From Alistipes putredinis (GTDB lineage: Bacteria; Bacteroidota; Bacteroidia; Bacteroidales; Rikenellaceae), in contig CP091730.1 of NCBI GenBank assembly GCA_022009915.1, forward strand, positions 434,001-498,000: a DNA stretch of 64,000 nt, read 5' to 3'. This document shows positions 10,093 through 20,018 of this stretch, one piece after another. Position numbers and translations under genes: made by a program. Each line of letters starts with the position of its first letter. Position 1 is the first letter of the stretch. The notes under the pieces were generated by a model, which saw nothing but the letters and a program-made list of their open reading frames with translations, was not told the DNA's origin and did not search any database.

Positions 10093-11094
10093 ATGAAGAA
10101 AGTCATAGGCATGGGCAATGCCCTCACGGACATGCTGGTAAACATGAAAAGCGACGATACGCTCGCCGCCTTCTCTCTGGAAAAAGGCAGCATGAATCTG
10201 GTAGACACCGAACAGCAGAAGAAAATATCCAAATCCGTGGCGGGACTGCCCTACACCCTTTCGCTGGGCGGCTCCGCATCGAACACCATACGTGCAATGG
10301 CGCGTCTGGGCTCGCAAGTCGGCTTCATAGGCAAAGTGGGGCAAGACTCCACGGGAGATTTCTTCGAACAGGGATTAATCAACGTGGGCGTGCAGCCGTT
10401 CATCTTCCGCGGGCACAACCACTCGGGGCGTTGCGTTTCATTGGTCTCTCCGGACGGCGAGCGCACCATGATAACATATCTGGGCGCGGCAATGGAGATG
10501 ACCTCCTGCGAAATATCGCCCGAAATGTTCGACGGATACGACTGCCTTTACATAGAGGGCTACATGGTACAGGATCACGACCTTATAGGCTGCGCGGTAC
10601 GCACGGCCAAACAGTGCGGTCTGCAAGTGGCCATAGACCTCGCCAGCTTCAACGTGGTGGCCGAAAATCTCGAATTCCTGCGCTCGCTGGTATCCGAATA
10701 CGTGGACATACTGTTCGCCAACGAACAGGAGGCGAGAACCTTCACCGGCGAAGACGAACCGCTCAACGCCCTGCAAGCCATATCGGAGATGTGTGATTTG
10801 GCGGTGGTGAAAATCGGAACCAAGGGCGCCCTCATCAAGCAGGGAGCCGAAGTGCTGCATGTCGGCATCATGGCCGCCGCCAAAAGAGTGGACACCACGG
10901 GTGCGGGAGACTATTACGCCGCCGGCTTCCTTAGCGGAATGTGTCAGGGGCTGAACCTGCGCCAGTGCGGTACAATCGGCGCAATCGCCGCCGGAAAGGT
11001 CATCGAAGTGGTGGGCACGACGTTCGGCGAAGACGCATGGAACGAAATCTTCAATCTGGCGACGAAAGTCAAAACGCAAAAATACCTGTTCTGA
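10093..11094 (+). CDS. PfkB-family carbohydrate/nucleoside kinase
   Basis: An intact frame of 333 residues from the start MKKVIGMGNALTDMLVNM. PfkB signatures are present: a glycine-rich N-terminal motif (LSLGGSASNTIRAMARLG) and the C-terminal anion-hole and catalytic-Asp signature DTTGAGDYYAAGFL. Bacteroidetes homologues are often annotated adenosine kinase, but the sequence alone does not settle whether the acceptor is a nucleoside or a sugar. The stop codon overlaps the folB start (TGATG at 11092-11096), indicating translational coupling. Confidence 0.88.
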   Translation: MKKVIGMGNALTDMLVNMKSDDTLAAFSLEKGSMNLVDTEQQKKISKSVAGLPYTLSLGGSASNTIRAMARLGSQVGFIGKVGQDSTGDFFEQGLINVGVQPFIFRGHNHSGRCVSLVSPDGERTMITYLGAAMEMTSCEISPEMFDGYDCLYIEGYMVQDHDLIGCAVRTAKQCGLQVAIDLASFNVVAENLEFLRSLVSEYVDILFANEQEARTFTGEDEPLNALQAISEMCDLAVVKIGTKGALIKQGAEVLHVGIMAAAKRVDTTGAGDYYAAGFLSGMCQGLNLRQCGTIGAIAAGKVIEVVGTTFGEDAWNEIFNLATKVKTQKYLF

Positions 11095-11449
11095 TGCTGA
11101 CCACCATAACGCTCGAAGAGATGGAGTTCCGCGCCTGTCACGGATGCTACGACATGGAGAAAATCGTGGGCAACCGCTTTACGGTCAATCTCTCCATAAC
11201 GGCGCAGACTGGCGACGCCGCAGAAAAGGGACGACATCGGCGGAACGGTCAATTATCTGGAAGTCTATCGGGTTGTGGAAAAGCAGATGGCCGTGCCCTC
11301 GAACATAATCGAGAACGTGGCCCCTGCGCATAATCGACGCCGTGTACGACAATTTCGCCGGCGTGCAGCATGTAAAGGTTACGGTAAGCAAGCTGGCTCC
11401 GCCTTTGGGCGGCAAAATAAAAAAGGTCTCGGCCACGCTCGAACGATAG
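11094..11449 (+). CDS. folB: Dihydroneopterin aldolase FolB (two apparent frameshifts)
   Basis: FolB converts 7,8-dihydroneopterin to 6-hydroxymethyl-7,8-dihydropterin in folate synthesis. The N-terminus LEEMEFRACHGCYDMEK matches the family's conserved active-site region, and the C-terminal VKVTVSKLAPPLGGKIKKVS has the conserved Lys-containing strand. The repaired length is about 118 residues, as expected. Extra bases are removed at GGG (11227-11229) and at the CCCC run near 11323. It overlaps the preceding kinase gene and is followed by two hairpins that can end transcription. folE, an earlier enzyme of the same pathway, is at 58241-58850. Confidence 0.88.
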
Positions 11450-11495
11450 AATCCTTACCGTCGGCACAGCGCCCGACAATCATGAAAAAAAACGC

Positions 11496-11526
11496 AAGAC
11501 GGCGGAGGATGAGTCTCTGCCGTCTT
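11496..11526 (+). terminator. Hairpin terminator after folB
   Basis: AAGACGGC (11496-11503) pairs with GCCGTCTT (11519-11526) with a short T tract. A second hairpin follows downstream. Confidence 0.55.
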
Positions 11527-11550
11527 TGTTGATAACTTGATGATAATTCG

Positions 11551-11583
11551 GCAAAGCGGAGTACGCGGCACTCCGCTTTTTGC
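11551..11583 (+). terminator. Rho-independent terminator upstream of nrdJ
   Basis: GCAAAGCGGAGT (11551-11562) pairs with ACTCCGCTTTTTGC (11570-11583), with an internal T tract. Confidence 0.65.
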
Positions 11584-11622
11584 TATACTTTTGTATAGGT
11601 CGGCAGCCATCCGCATGGCTGC
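11583..11622 (+). promoter_or_regulatory. Palindrome over a -7 element and leader hairpin upstream of nrdJ
   Basis: CTATAC-TTTT-GTATAG (11583-11598) is a perfect 16-base palindrome. It contains TACTTTTG (11586-11593), a match to the TAnnTTTG -7 box. Immediately after, GCAGCCAT-CCGC-ATGGCTGC (11603-11622) forms a perfect 8-bp stem with a 4-base loop. The arrangement would suit an operator over the promoter, but no -33 TTTG is found at the usual distance, so the promoter call is tentative. Confidence 0.45.
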
Positions 11623-11692
11623 TGACGATTTATACGACAGATTTTTTTAGCACTGCAAAGCAGCAAAGACGAAACCATAAAGGCAACAACAG

Positions 11693-14248
11693 ATGTCCGA
11701 AACAAAAACAACCGACTCCGCCCCGCTGAAAGAGTACCGATACTCCGATGCACTGCAAAAAGCCAAAGAGTATTTCAAGGGCGATGAACTGGCAGCCACC
11801 GTATGGCTCAGCAAATACGCACTCAAAGATTCGTTCGGCCGTATTTTCGAGAACTCTCCGGAACAGATGCACCGGCGTCTGAGCCGCGAGCTCGCCCGAA
11901 TCGAAGCCGCTTATCCCGAGCCGCTCGGCGAAGACGAGATTTTCGCCCTGCTCGACCGTTTCAAGTACCTCATTCCGCAAGGCGGACCCATGACTGGAAT
12001 AGGTAACAATTTCCAGATAGCGTCGCTGAGCAACTGCTTCGTCATCGGACACCGTCACCCCGCCGATTCGTATGGCGGAATCATACGCATAGACGAGGAG
12101 CAGGTGCAGCTCATGAAACGGCGCGGAGGCGTGGGGCACGACCTCTCGCACATCCGTCCGACCGGTTCGCCGGTACTCAACAGCGCACTGACATCGACCG
12201 GAATCGTCCCGTTCATGGAGCGCTACTCGAACTCAACGCGCGAAGTGGCTCAGGACGGCAGACGAGGCGCGCTGATGCTGACCCTTTCGATAAAACACCC
12301 TGACGCGGAGAACTTCATCGACGCAAAAACCGACACGGGCAAGGTCACGGGAGCCAACGTCTCGATAAAAATCGACGACGAATTCAAGCGCTGCGTTGAA
12401 TCCGGAGAGAAATACCGGCAGCAGTTCCCAATCGACTCCGAAAGCCCGAAATACGTCAAGGACATCGACGCGAAGAAGCTGTGGAACAAAATCATACACA
12501 ACGCATGGAAATCGGCCGGACCGGGAGTTCTGTTCTGGGACACCGTAATCCGCGAATCCATACCCGACTGCTATGCGGACTTCGGGTTCACCACCGTTTC
12601 GACAAATCCGTGCGGTGAAATTCCGCTGTGTCCATACGACAGCTGCCGCCTGCTGGCGCTCAATCTGTACAGTTACGTGAAGAATCCTTTCACGGAAAAG
12701 GCCGAGTTCGATTTCGACCTGTTCAAGGAGCACGTCCGCAAGGCCATGCGCCTTATGGACGACATCATAGACCTCGAACTCGAAAAGGTCGATGCCATAA
12801 TAAAGAAAATATCGGCCGACCCCGAAGATCAGGACATACGGCGTGTGGAGCTTTCGCTCTGGGAAAAGATTCGCGACAAGGCGCTGCAAGGCCGCCGAAC
12901 CGGTCTGGGCATCACGGCCGAAGGCGATATGCTCGCGGCGCTCGGACTTACCTACGGCAGTGCGCAGGCCATCGATTTCGCCGTGCAGGTTCAGAAGACA
13001 CTCGCGTTGGAGGCCTACCGCACATCGGTGGAAATGGCCCGTCAGCGCGGTCCGTTCAAGATTTACGACTCGCATCTGGAAGCCGGAAATCCTATGATCG
13101 GCCGAATCAGGGAGGCCGACCCCGCACTTTACGATGACATGCTCAAATACGGCAGACGCAACATCGCCATGCTCACGATAGCCCCGACAGGCACCACCTC
13201 CATAATGTCGCAGACCACTTCGGGCATCGAACCGGTGTTCCGGCCGGTGTACAAACGCCGCCGCAAGGTCAATCCGAGCGACAAGGATGTAAACATAACC
13301 TACGTGGACGACATGGGCGAAAGCTGGGAGGAGTTCAACGTCTACCACCACAAATTCGTCAAATGGCTCGAAATCTCGGGATTCGACACCTCGCGTCTCG
13401 CCTCCGTTTCGGACGACGAGCTTCAACGGCTCGTGGAGGCGTCGCCGTACCACAAGGCTACGGCCAACGACATCGACTGGGTGGCCAAGGTGAAGATGCA
13501 GGGCGCCATTCAAAAGTGGGTGGACCACTCGATTTCCGTGACGGTGAACCTGCCCTCGGACATATCCGAAGAGGTCGTGGCCAAGGCCTACATGACCGCA
13601 TGGAAATGCGGATGCAAGGGTCTTACGGTCTATCGCGACGGTTCGCGCAACGGCGTGCTGGTGGACGACAAGAAAAAGAAGAAAGCTCCCGCCGCAGAAT
13701 ACAAGGCGCCGCTCAAACGCCCGACCGAGCTGACGGCCGACATCGTCCGCTTCAAGAACGGCAACGACGACTGGATTGCGTTCGTCGGAATATACAACGG
13801 CCGGCCCTACGAGATTTTCACCGGACGAATCGAGGAAGACGCCATGTTCATCCCGCGCAAAACCAAGAAAGGCGTTATCATAAAGGTAAAGGACAGTTCC
13901 GGAACGAGCCGGTACGATTTCCAGTATACCGACAAATACGGCTACACGAACACCATAGGCGGCATTTCGCGCATGTTCGACGAGGAATTCTGGAACTACG
14001 CCAAACTCATCTCGGGCGTACTCCGCAACGGCATGCCGATAGTGGATGTGGTGAACCTCATCGACTCGCTGCATTTAGACAGCGAAACCATAAACACATG
14101 GAAAGCCGGTGTGGCACGCGCATTGAAGCAATACATCACCGACGGCACCCGCGACAAACGCAAATGCCCGCACTGCGGACAGAACACGCTGGTGTACCAG
14201 AACGGATGCCCCACGTGCATGTCGTGCGGATATTCCAAATGCGGATGA
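11693..14248 (+). CDS. nrdJ: Adenosylcobalamin-dependent (class II) ribonucleoside reductase
   Basis: NrdJ reduces ribonucleotides to deoxyribonucleotides using a B12-generated radical, independent of oxygen. The 851-residue frame is intact. Redox-active Cys115 lies in SLSNCFVIG, the radical-site NPCGEIPL is at about residues 305-312, and the active-site segment APTGTTSIMSQTTSGIEP follows near 492. The C-terminus carries a four-Cys zinc-ribbon-like tail (CPHCG ... CPTCMSCGYSKCG) that includes the external reducing Cys pair. No B12 riboswitch is evident in the short leader. Intactness over 2.5 kb, among heavily frameshifted neighbours, is notable. Confidence 0.95.
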   Translation: MSETKTTDSAPLKEYRYSDALQKAKEYFKGDELAATVWLSKYALKDSFGRIFENSPEQMHRRLSRELARIEAAYPEPLGEDEIFALLDRFKYLIPQGGPMTGIGNNFQIASLSNCFVIGHRHPADSYGGIIRIDEEQVQLMKRRGGVGHDLSHIRPTGSPVLNSALTSTGIVPFMERYSNSTREVAQDGRRGALMLTLSIKHPDAENFIDAKTDTGKVTGANVSIKIDDEFKRCVESGEKYRQQFPIDSESPKYVKDIDAKKLWNKIIHNAWKSAGPGVLFWDTVIRESIPDCYADFGFTTVSTNPCGEIPLCPYDSCRLLALNLYSYVKNPFTEKAEFDFDLFKEHVRKAMRLMDDIIDLELEKVDAIIKKISADPEDQDIRRVELSLWEKIRDKALQGRRTGLGITAEGDMLAALGLTYGSAQAIDFAVQVQKTLALEAYRTSVEMARQRGPFKIYDSHLEAGNPMIGRIREADPALYDDMLKYGRRNIAMLTIAPTGTTSIMSQTTSGIEPVFRPVYKRRRKVNPSDKDVNITYVDDMGESWEEFNVYHHKFVKWLEISGFDTSRLASVSDDELQRLVEASPYHKATANDIDWVAKVKMQGAIQKWVDHSISVTVNLPSDISEEVVAKAYMTAWKCGCKGLTVYRDGSRNGVLVDDKKKKKAPAAEYKAPLKRPTELTADIVRFKNGNDDWIAFVGIYNGRPYEIFTGRIEEDAMFIPRKTKKGVIIKVKDSSGTSRYDFQYTDKYGYTNTIGGISRMFDEEFWNYAKLISGVLRNGMPIVDVVNLIDSLHLDSETINTWKAGVARALKQYITDGTRDKRKCPHCGQNTLVYQNGCPTCMSCGYSKCG

Positions 14249-14307
14249 GTATACGATGATACACACGGCATTAGGTCGGATTTTTTTCGATATAAATTGA
14301 AGATTTT

Positions 14308-14341
14308 TTTGTACATTATTCAATAAATATATTTATCTTTG
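14308..14341 (+). promoter_or_regulatory. Promoter of the OmpA-family gene
   Basis: TTTG (14308-14311), 22 bases, TATCTTTG (14334-14341). The -7 element is exact and the spacing is one base longer than the usual range. It gives a leader of about 85 bases before the ATG at 14432. Confidence 0.55.
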
Positions 14342-14431
14342 TGGTGTACCGCATCTTGTGAATTACAAGTTTTTACGGAATTTGTAAAGCATTGCCGATG
14401 TGTATATTAACTTATTAACAATAAATTGATT

Positions 14432-15592
14432 ATGATTTTTTTCTTTCTTTTGGCCGTTTGCGCCGTCGGAAGCATGGCTTTCGCGCAGACCTACAAAGGG
14501 AGAGCAGTATCTGGTGAACAAATTCAAGGATAACTGGTTCGTTTCGGTAGGCGCCGGCGTTCAGACTTGGAACCGCATCGACAAGGGCGACGCGAAATAC
14601 AATTTCAAAAAAACAAAGTCAATGGCGAAGTGGAAATCGGCTTCGGTAAATACTTCACCCCCGTATTCGGTGTTCGCGCAATGTTCCAGGGCGGATATTA
14701 CATGAAGGGCTACAACACCTTGACTGGTGCCAACACCATTGCCGAGACGGTTTACGGCGACAAGGGAAGCGATTTCGCATTCAAATACGGATTCGTTCAC
14801 GTAGACGGACTCGTAAACCTCAGCAACTGGATAGGCGGATACAAAGACCGCGTGTACAATGCTACGGCGGCTGTCGGGTTCGGTTACGCACGTTCGCAGA
14901 GCCGCGGAAACGACAACAAGGACAACGCTTTCGCAGCTTCGCTCGGACTCATCAACTCGTTCCGTCTTTGCAAAGGTCTGGATTTCAACATCGAACTCAA
15001 ATCCATGATTGTCAGCCAGAAATTCGCCGGTGACGGCGGCAACGGTTCTTACGGCGCCATTCCTTCCGTAACGGCAGGTTTCACCTATAAGTTCAAGGAG
15101 CGCGGATGGGAGACCAACGCAGCCGCTATCGCAGCAGCCCTCGCAGCGGTAGACTACACTCCCTACACCGACCGCATCGCCGATTTGGAAGACGAGCTGG
15201 CAGCATCGCAGGCCCGTGCAGACAAACTCGCCAAAGAGCTTGCCAACGCACCCAAACAGCAGCAGGTCGTTACCGAGAACATAGCCGGCCCCGTTGCAGT
15301 GTTCTTCACTATCGGCAAGGCCAACATCTCGAAGAAAGACAAAATCAACCTCGAATACATCGCAAAGGCAATCAGCCAGAATCCCGAGAAGAAGTACACC
15401 GTTTACGGCTATGCCGACAAGGAAACCGGTACTGAGGCTTTCAACCAGAAACTCAGCCAGAAACGTGCCGACAACGTTGTCAAGGAACTGGTTAAACTCG
15501 GTGTGAAGGAAGACCAGCTCACCGCAAAGGGCATGGGCTGCAACAACAACCTCTTCGACGGTTCGCTCAACCGCGTGGTTATCGTGGAATAA
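14432..15592 (+). CDS. OmpA-family outer membrane porin (two apparent frameshifts)
   Basis: A signal peptide ending SMAFAQ precedes an N-terminal eight-stranded-barrel-like region rich in aromatic residues (DNWFVSVGAGVQTW, VFGVRAMFQGGYYMKGY). A short coiled-coil linker (YTDRIADLEDELAASQARAD) and a C-terminal OmpA peptidoglycan-binding domain follow. That domain includes VFFTIGKANISKKDKINLEY, YTVYGYADKETGT and QKRADNVVKELVKLGV. Homologues are abundant outer membrane proteins that anchor the envelope. Frame breaks at GGG (about 14500) and in the A7 run at 14607-14613 are repaired by removing one and two bases. A strong promoter and terminator flank it. Confidence 0.87.
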
Positions 15593-15614
15593 TTCCGAAT
15601 AAAACATAAAAAAA

Positions 15615-15650
15615 GGAAAGTCCGGCTCTGTAAGCCGGGCTTTTCTTTTC
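15615..15650 (+). terminator. Rho-independent terminator after the OmpA gene
   Basis: A GAAAG-TCCGGCT arm (from 15616) pairs with AGCCGGGCTTTTC (to 15645), followed by TTTTC. Clear stem and T tract. Confidence 0.75.
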
Positions 15651-15959
15651 ATTCATATCGCCATACATTCAGCCTTTTTGACCGCTATCGGCCGCGTGAA
15701 AGATTTCCATAGTCCCCCAACCGGCGCACTTTCGTTATCGACTCGAACCGAATGCTCTCCTCCCGCATCTTTCGGAAATGTCGAGGAGTGTATTAATTCC
15801 GGCCATGCCACAGACATGCACTCGTCAGCAATGCGGGGCCATTTCGCCGAACCGGCATCACTGCAATACCGTACTTTATACGGTAACACGTTGCCCGATT
15901 CAGTCGTGGGGCAGCCGACAATGCAAACAGCAGCTAATGTCATTTAGGCCGGCCGACGG
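15651..15959. other. Intergenic region of about 310 bases without a supported gene
   Basis: Short open frames exist on both strands but overlap one another, lack recognisable similarity or ribosome-binding sites, and show no family motif. The region separates the OmpA terminator from the 3' end of the convergent catalase gene. I see no RNA gene in it. Confidence 0.5.
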
Positions 15960-17428
15960 TCATTTGTCCGATGCAAGAGCCTGCTGCAAATCTATTTTCA
16001 AAGCATCGGCAACTCCTTTTGCCGTAGGCTGCGTCCGCCCTGTAACAGTTGCGCACATGCCGCTGCTTGATGAAAAGCCGGCAGTCGCCCATCGCCCGAG
16101 CGGTATTCTCGAACAACGCTTTCTGCTGCTGCGGGCTCATCAGTCTGAACAGTTTTCCGGGCTGCGTATAGTAATCCTCGTCGAACTCCCGCTCATCGTA
16201 GGCGAAAGCTGCTCCGTCGAGTTCCAGAGGCGGTTCTTTGAGTTCCGGCTCGTCCTCCCACTCTCCGAAACTGTTAGGCGTATAGCCGACCGCGGCACCG
16301 TAATTTCCGTCCACGCGCATGGCTCCGTCCCTGTGAAAGGCATGAAACGGACAGCGAGGCCTGTTCACCGGAATCTGCATATAGTTCACCCCGAGACGAT
16401 AGCGCTGTGCGTCGCCGTAAGAAAACAGACGTCCCTGCAACATCTTGTCGGGCGAGAACCCTATTCCGTCCACAATGTTCATGGGATTGAACGCCGCTTG
16501 CTCCACGTCGGCATAAAAGTTTTCCAGATTGCGGTTGAGTTCCATTATCCCCACGTCATGCAGCGGAAAATCGGCATGATACCACACTTTGGTCAAATCG
16601 AACGGATTGATATGATACTGGCGGGCCTGCTGCTCGGTCATCAGCTGCACCTGCATTTTCCAGCGGGGATAGTCGCCGCGCTCTATGGCCTCGAACAAAT
16701 CCCTCTGGTTGGACTCCCTGTCTTTCGAGATGACCTGCTCGGCTTCGGCGTCGGTAAGATTCTCGATGCCCTGCAACGTCCGCATATGGAACTTCACCCA
16801 TGTGCGCACTCCGTCGGCGTTTATGAAGCTGTATGTATGGCTGCCGAACCCGTGCATGTGACGGAACGAACGCGGGATGCCCCTGTCGGACATGACGATT
16901 GTAACCTGATGAAGGGCTTCGGGCAGCAGCGTCCAGAAGTCCCAGTTGCTGTCCGCGCTGCGCATGCCGGTTTTCGGGTCGCGTTTGATTGCATGGTTCA
17001 GGTCCGGAAATTTGAGCGGGTCGCGCATGAAAAACACAGGCGTGTTGTTGCCCACCAAATCCCAGTTGCCGGCATCGGTATAGAATTTCATCGCAAAACC
17101 TCGTATATCGCGCTCGGCATCCGCAGCGCCGCGTTCTCCGGCAACGGTCGAAAAACCTCACGAAGCACTCCGTCCGCTTGCCGACGTGGCTGAATATGGA
17201 TGCCCGCGTATAACGGGTGATGTCGTGCGTTACGGTAAAGACCCCGAACGCTCCCGAACCTTTGGCGTGCATCCGCCGCTCGGGAATGACCTCGCGGTCG
17301 AAATGCGCGAGTTTTTCGATGAACCACGGGTCCTGCAACAGCATCGGTCCGCGCGGGCCGGCCGTCTGGACATTGCGGTTGTCGGAAACGGGCCTGCCGT
17401 TCTCGGCAGTCAGTTTGTTCTTGTCCAT
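15960..17428 (-). CDS. katA: Monofunctional heme catalase (two apparent frameshifts)
   Basis: Catalase dismutates hydrogen peroxide. Conserved elements are the catalytic His54 in RRMHAKGSGAFG, the distal Asn in AGNWDLVGNNTPVFF, the RFSTVAGERG segment and the proximal heme Tyr in RLFSYGDAQRYRLG. The length, about 489 residues, fits a small-subunit (clade 3) catalase. The AAAAA run at 17151-17155 and the TTTT run at about 16017-16020 each carry one extra base. The second repair restores the normal C-terminus KGVADALKIDLQQALASDK. It points to an anaerobe with aerotolerance. Transcription runs toward the intergenic region at 15651-15959. Confidence 0.93.
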
Positions 17429-17563
17429 AATTTTTCCGCTTTAATCGTTAATGAAAAGATTACGCAGAAAAACGTGAATGCAAACCTGCGGCCATAAACT
17501 CCCGCTACCGGAGCATGTGCCATATCTTGCGAAGCCGAACCGTATACCCGAACCCTCTTGCAT

Positions 17564-17592
17564 AAAAAAACCGCCCGTAGAAATACGGGCGG
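17564..17592 (-). terminator. Rho-independent terminator of the tRNA-Thr gene
   Basis: CCGCCCGTA (17571-17579) and TACGGGCGG (17584-17592) form a perfect 9-bp stem. On the minus strand it is followed by a run of seven T (17570-17564). Confidence 0.85.
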
Positions 17593-17608
17593 TACCAAAC
17601 GTCTTGCG

Positions 17609-17681
17609 AGCCGCAACCGAGACTTGAACTCGGGACCTCTTCATTACGAGTGAAACGCTCTACCAACTGAGCTATTGCGGC
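17609..17681 (-). tRNA. tRNA-Thr (anticodon CGT)
   Basis: On the minus strand the acceptor stem GCCGCAA pairs perfectly with TTGCGGC. The D arm is GCTC-AGTTGGTA-GAGC. The anticodon loop CTCGTAA gives anticodon CGU, reading threonine codon ACG. The T arm CCGAG-TTCAAGT-CTCGG is perfect. The CCA is not encoded. It is followed directly by a strong terminator. Confidence 0.95.
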
Positions 17682-17836
17682 CTGTGGTTTGCGAGCGCAA
17701 ATATAAGAATTTTTTCTTTTCCAACCATATTTTTTTCCTCCGGAAACGTTATTTTTTCACATATTACTTCGACAAAAGAGCCGAAGACGTCTTTTTTTAC
17801 TATTTTTTTGTCGGAATTTATTCTATCTCGACAGAA

Positions 17837-19326
17837 ATGATAACTTTCACTATTTGTCTGATTCTTCTGGTTGCCGCCTATTTCACTTACGGCACCTACC
17901 TCGAACGGATTTGCTCCGTATCGGCAGACAATCCGGTGCCGTCTTCCACATGCTTCGACGGTGTGGATTACGTGCCGATGCCGCGTTGGCGGACTTTTCT
18001 CATCCAACTGCTCAACATCGCCGGCCTCGGCCCCATTTTCGGTGCGGTCATGGGAGCGGCATACGGACCCGTGGCTTTTCTTTGGATTACGTTCGGAGGC
18101 ATATTCTTCGGTGCGATGCACGACTTCGTGTCCGGAGTAATATCGGTGAAAAACAATGGAGTCTCGCTGCCCGAGATAATAGGCAAGTATCTGGGTTCGG
18201 GCGTCAAACTGTTCATGCGCATATTCTCCGTTGCACTCATGGTGCTGGTCGGTGCGGTGTTCATGTCCCAGCCCGCGGAAATCATAGCCGCCCGCATAGA
18301 CTGTCCGGTGCTGGACGACAACATCGTAATAAACGGATTCAGTGCGATGCTGCTGCTCGTAATGGCCGTGATACTGGTCTATTACATCGTCGCCACGCTG
18401 CTGCCCGTGGACAAACTCATCGGCAAAATCTATCCGGTATTCGGATTCGCCCTGTTTTTCATGGCAATCGGCATATTCTGCGTTCTCGTATTCAGCAGCG
18501 AATACGCCATTCCCGAGCTCACCTCGCTGAAAAACCAGATAGCCGACGCAGACAAGTTTCCCATCATACCGACGCTGTTCACCACGATAGCATGCGGCGC
18601 GATTTCGGGCTTTCACGCAACGCAGTCGCCTCTCATGGCGCGGTGCATCAGAAACGAAAAAGGAGTGCAAGAGCGTATTTTTTCGGCGCTATGATTTCCG
18701 AGAGCATCATAGCACTCATCTGGGCCGCCATAGCCATGGCATTCTGGGGCGGAGTGGACGGTCTGAATCAGGCTCTGGCCGAAAACGGGAACAAGGCGGG
18801 AGTACTCGTGGACATAATCGCCCAATCGACGCTCGGAAAGTGGCTCGCCGCAATGGTGATATTCGGCGTAGTAGCCGCAGCCATAACTTCCGGCGATACG
18901 GCTTTCCGCTCGGCAAGGCTAATCGTGGCGGACTTCCTCGGCATGGAGCAACGGACGCTGAGAAAAAGAATCTACATCAGCCTGCCGCTTTTCGTCGGAG
19001 CGCTCGTCATAATACTTCTGATGCCGTTCAGGACCATGTGGAGCTATTTCGCATGGATGAACCAGACGCTTGCCGTAATCACGCTGTGGGCCATAACGGC
19101 CTATTTCTATCGGGCTGGCGGTCTGCGTTATCTGCTTTCGCTCATTCCGGCTCTCGTGATGACATACGTATGTTCCTCATACGTGTTCGTCTCGCCGCTC
19201 ATGTGCGGTATGGAGAACCGCACGCTGGCGTATGCGGCCGGCGCGGCGGTAACCCTCGCAATATCCTTCTATTTCCTCCGTCAATTCAGAAATCAGCGTA
19301 GTCTCAATGGTCAGAAATCGTCTTAA
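17837..19326 (+). CDS. Carbon starvation protein CstA family transporter (apparent frameshift)
   Basis: CstA-type proteins are multi-pass inner membrane transporters, shown in some bacteria to take up peptides or pyruvate. The sequence has many hydrophobic segments, the family's FTYGTYLERI start region, LGPIFGAVMGAAYGPVAFLW and the conserved GFHATQSPLMARC. Downstream comes SGDTAFRSARLIVAD. The frame breaks near 18656-18684. Removing one A from GAAAAAGG and one T from TTTTTT yields NEKECKSVFFGAM, which fits the family better than a single missing T. Length is about 496 residues. The end overlaps the next gene by 20 bases. Confidence 0.87.
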
Positions 19327-20011
19327 ACCCACTGCGGATCAAACATTCGAAATTCTCTGTCCTCCGTCCGAGAAGGGAGGCGATTACGATTTCCAGTACG
19401 CCATGTCCGAGTCTATGGCTCTCGAAAAACAGGGCGATATACAGGGTGCATGCGAAATGCGCTATCGGGCTTTTCAGAGAATCTTCGACCTGATTCCCGA
19501 AAAGGAGGAGATAGAACTCGAATGGGAAGACCCGAACACACAGGCCGCGATGATGATAATCAACTCCTCGGCCATAGACCATTTCCTTATCGGCGACTGG
19601 GAAATGTGCGCCGCCATGCTGGAATTTCTGCTCGAAATCGACCCCGAGGACCATATGGAGGCAACCATACGTCTGGCCTATTCGTATCTGGCGCTGGGAG
19701 AGTACGACCTGTTCGACGAAGTGACAAACGACATAAGTGAGAGGCATCCCGACAAACTCATTCTGTCGCTGTGGAGCGAATTCCGCCGCACAGGACGTTT
19801 CATCGACGGCGACCTGATTCGTTTCAAGCGCCGCTTTACGCCCTATTACGACGAATTTACGGCCGAGCAGCATCCCGTAGACGAAACCTATCTGACCGAA
19901 ATCGAGAAAGACAAGCCAGCCCGTGAAGCCCTCGCCCGCGAGACATGGCTTCAAACCGAGCATCTGTGGCAGCTGTTTCCGGGTTTCATCGAGGCCCTGA
20001 AAACAGCATAG
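19307..20011 (+). CDS. TPR-like protein of unknown function
   Basis: An intact frame of 234 residues with helical repeats resembling tetratricopeptide units (LEKQGDIQGACEMRYRAFQR; IGDWEMCAAMLEFLLEIDPE; RLAYSYLALGEYDLFDE). No signal peptide or membrane segment is present, so it is probably a cytosolic scaffold. It overlaps the 3' end of the cstA-type gene by 20 bases and is followed 7 bases later by the radical SAM gene, so the three form an operon. No specific function can be assigned. Confidence 0.75.
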   Translation: MVRNRLKPTADQTFEILCPPSEKGGDYDFQYAMSESMALEKQGDIQGACEMRYRAFQRIFDLIPEKEEIELEWEDPNTQAAMMIINSSAIDHFLIGDWEMCAAMLEFLLEIDPEDHMEATIRLAYSYLALGEYDLFDEVTNDISERHPDKLILSLWSEFRRTGRFIDGDLIRFKRRFTPYYDEFTAEQHPVDETYLTEIEKDKPAREALARETWLQTEHLWQLFPGFIEALKTA

Positions 20012-20018
20012 ACGCACC

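Noticed and set aside
11584..11692. Cobalamin riboswitch upstream of the B12-dependent nrdJ
   Set aside because: The leader is only about 110 bases and lacks the B12-box; only a simple hairpin and a palindrome are visible.
12233..14074. 613-codon open frame on the minus strand opposite nrdJ
   Set aside because: It lies wholly antisense to an intact, strongly conserved gene and arises from GC-rich third positions; it has no family motif, signal or start context.
15651..15959. Small genes in the gap between the OmpA gene and katA
   Set aside because: Two overlapping short frames on opposite strands, with no similarity to known families and no ribosome-binding sites.
17854..18690. Separate Arg/His-rich protein overlapping cstA in another frame
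   Set aside because: It is the out-of-frame reading of the CstA membrane helices; only the part after about 18690 is real, as the CstA C-terminal half.
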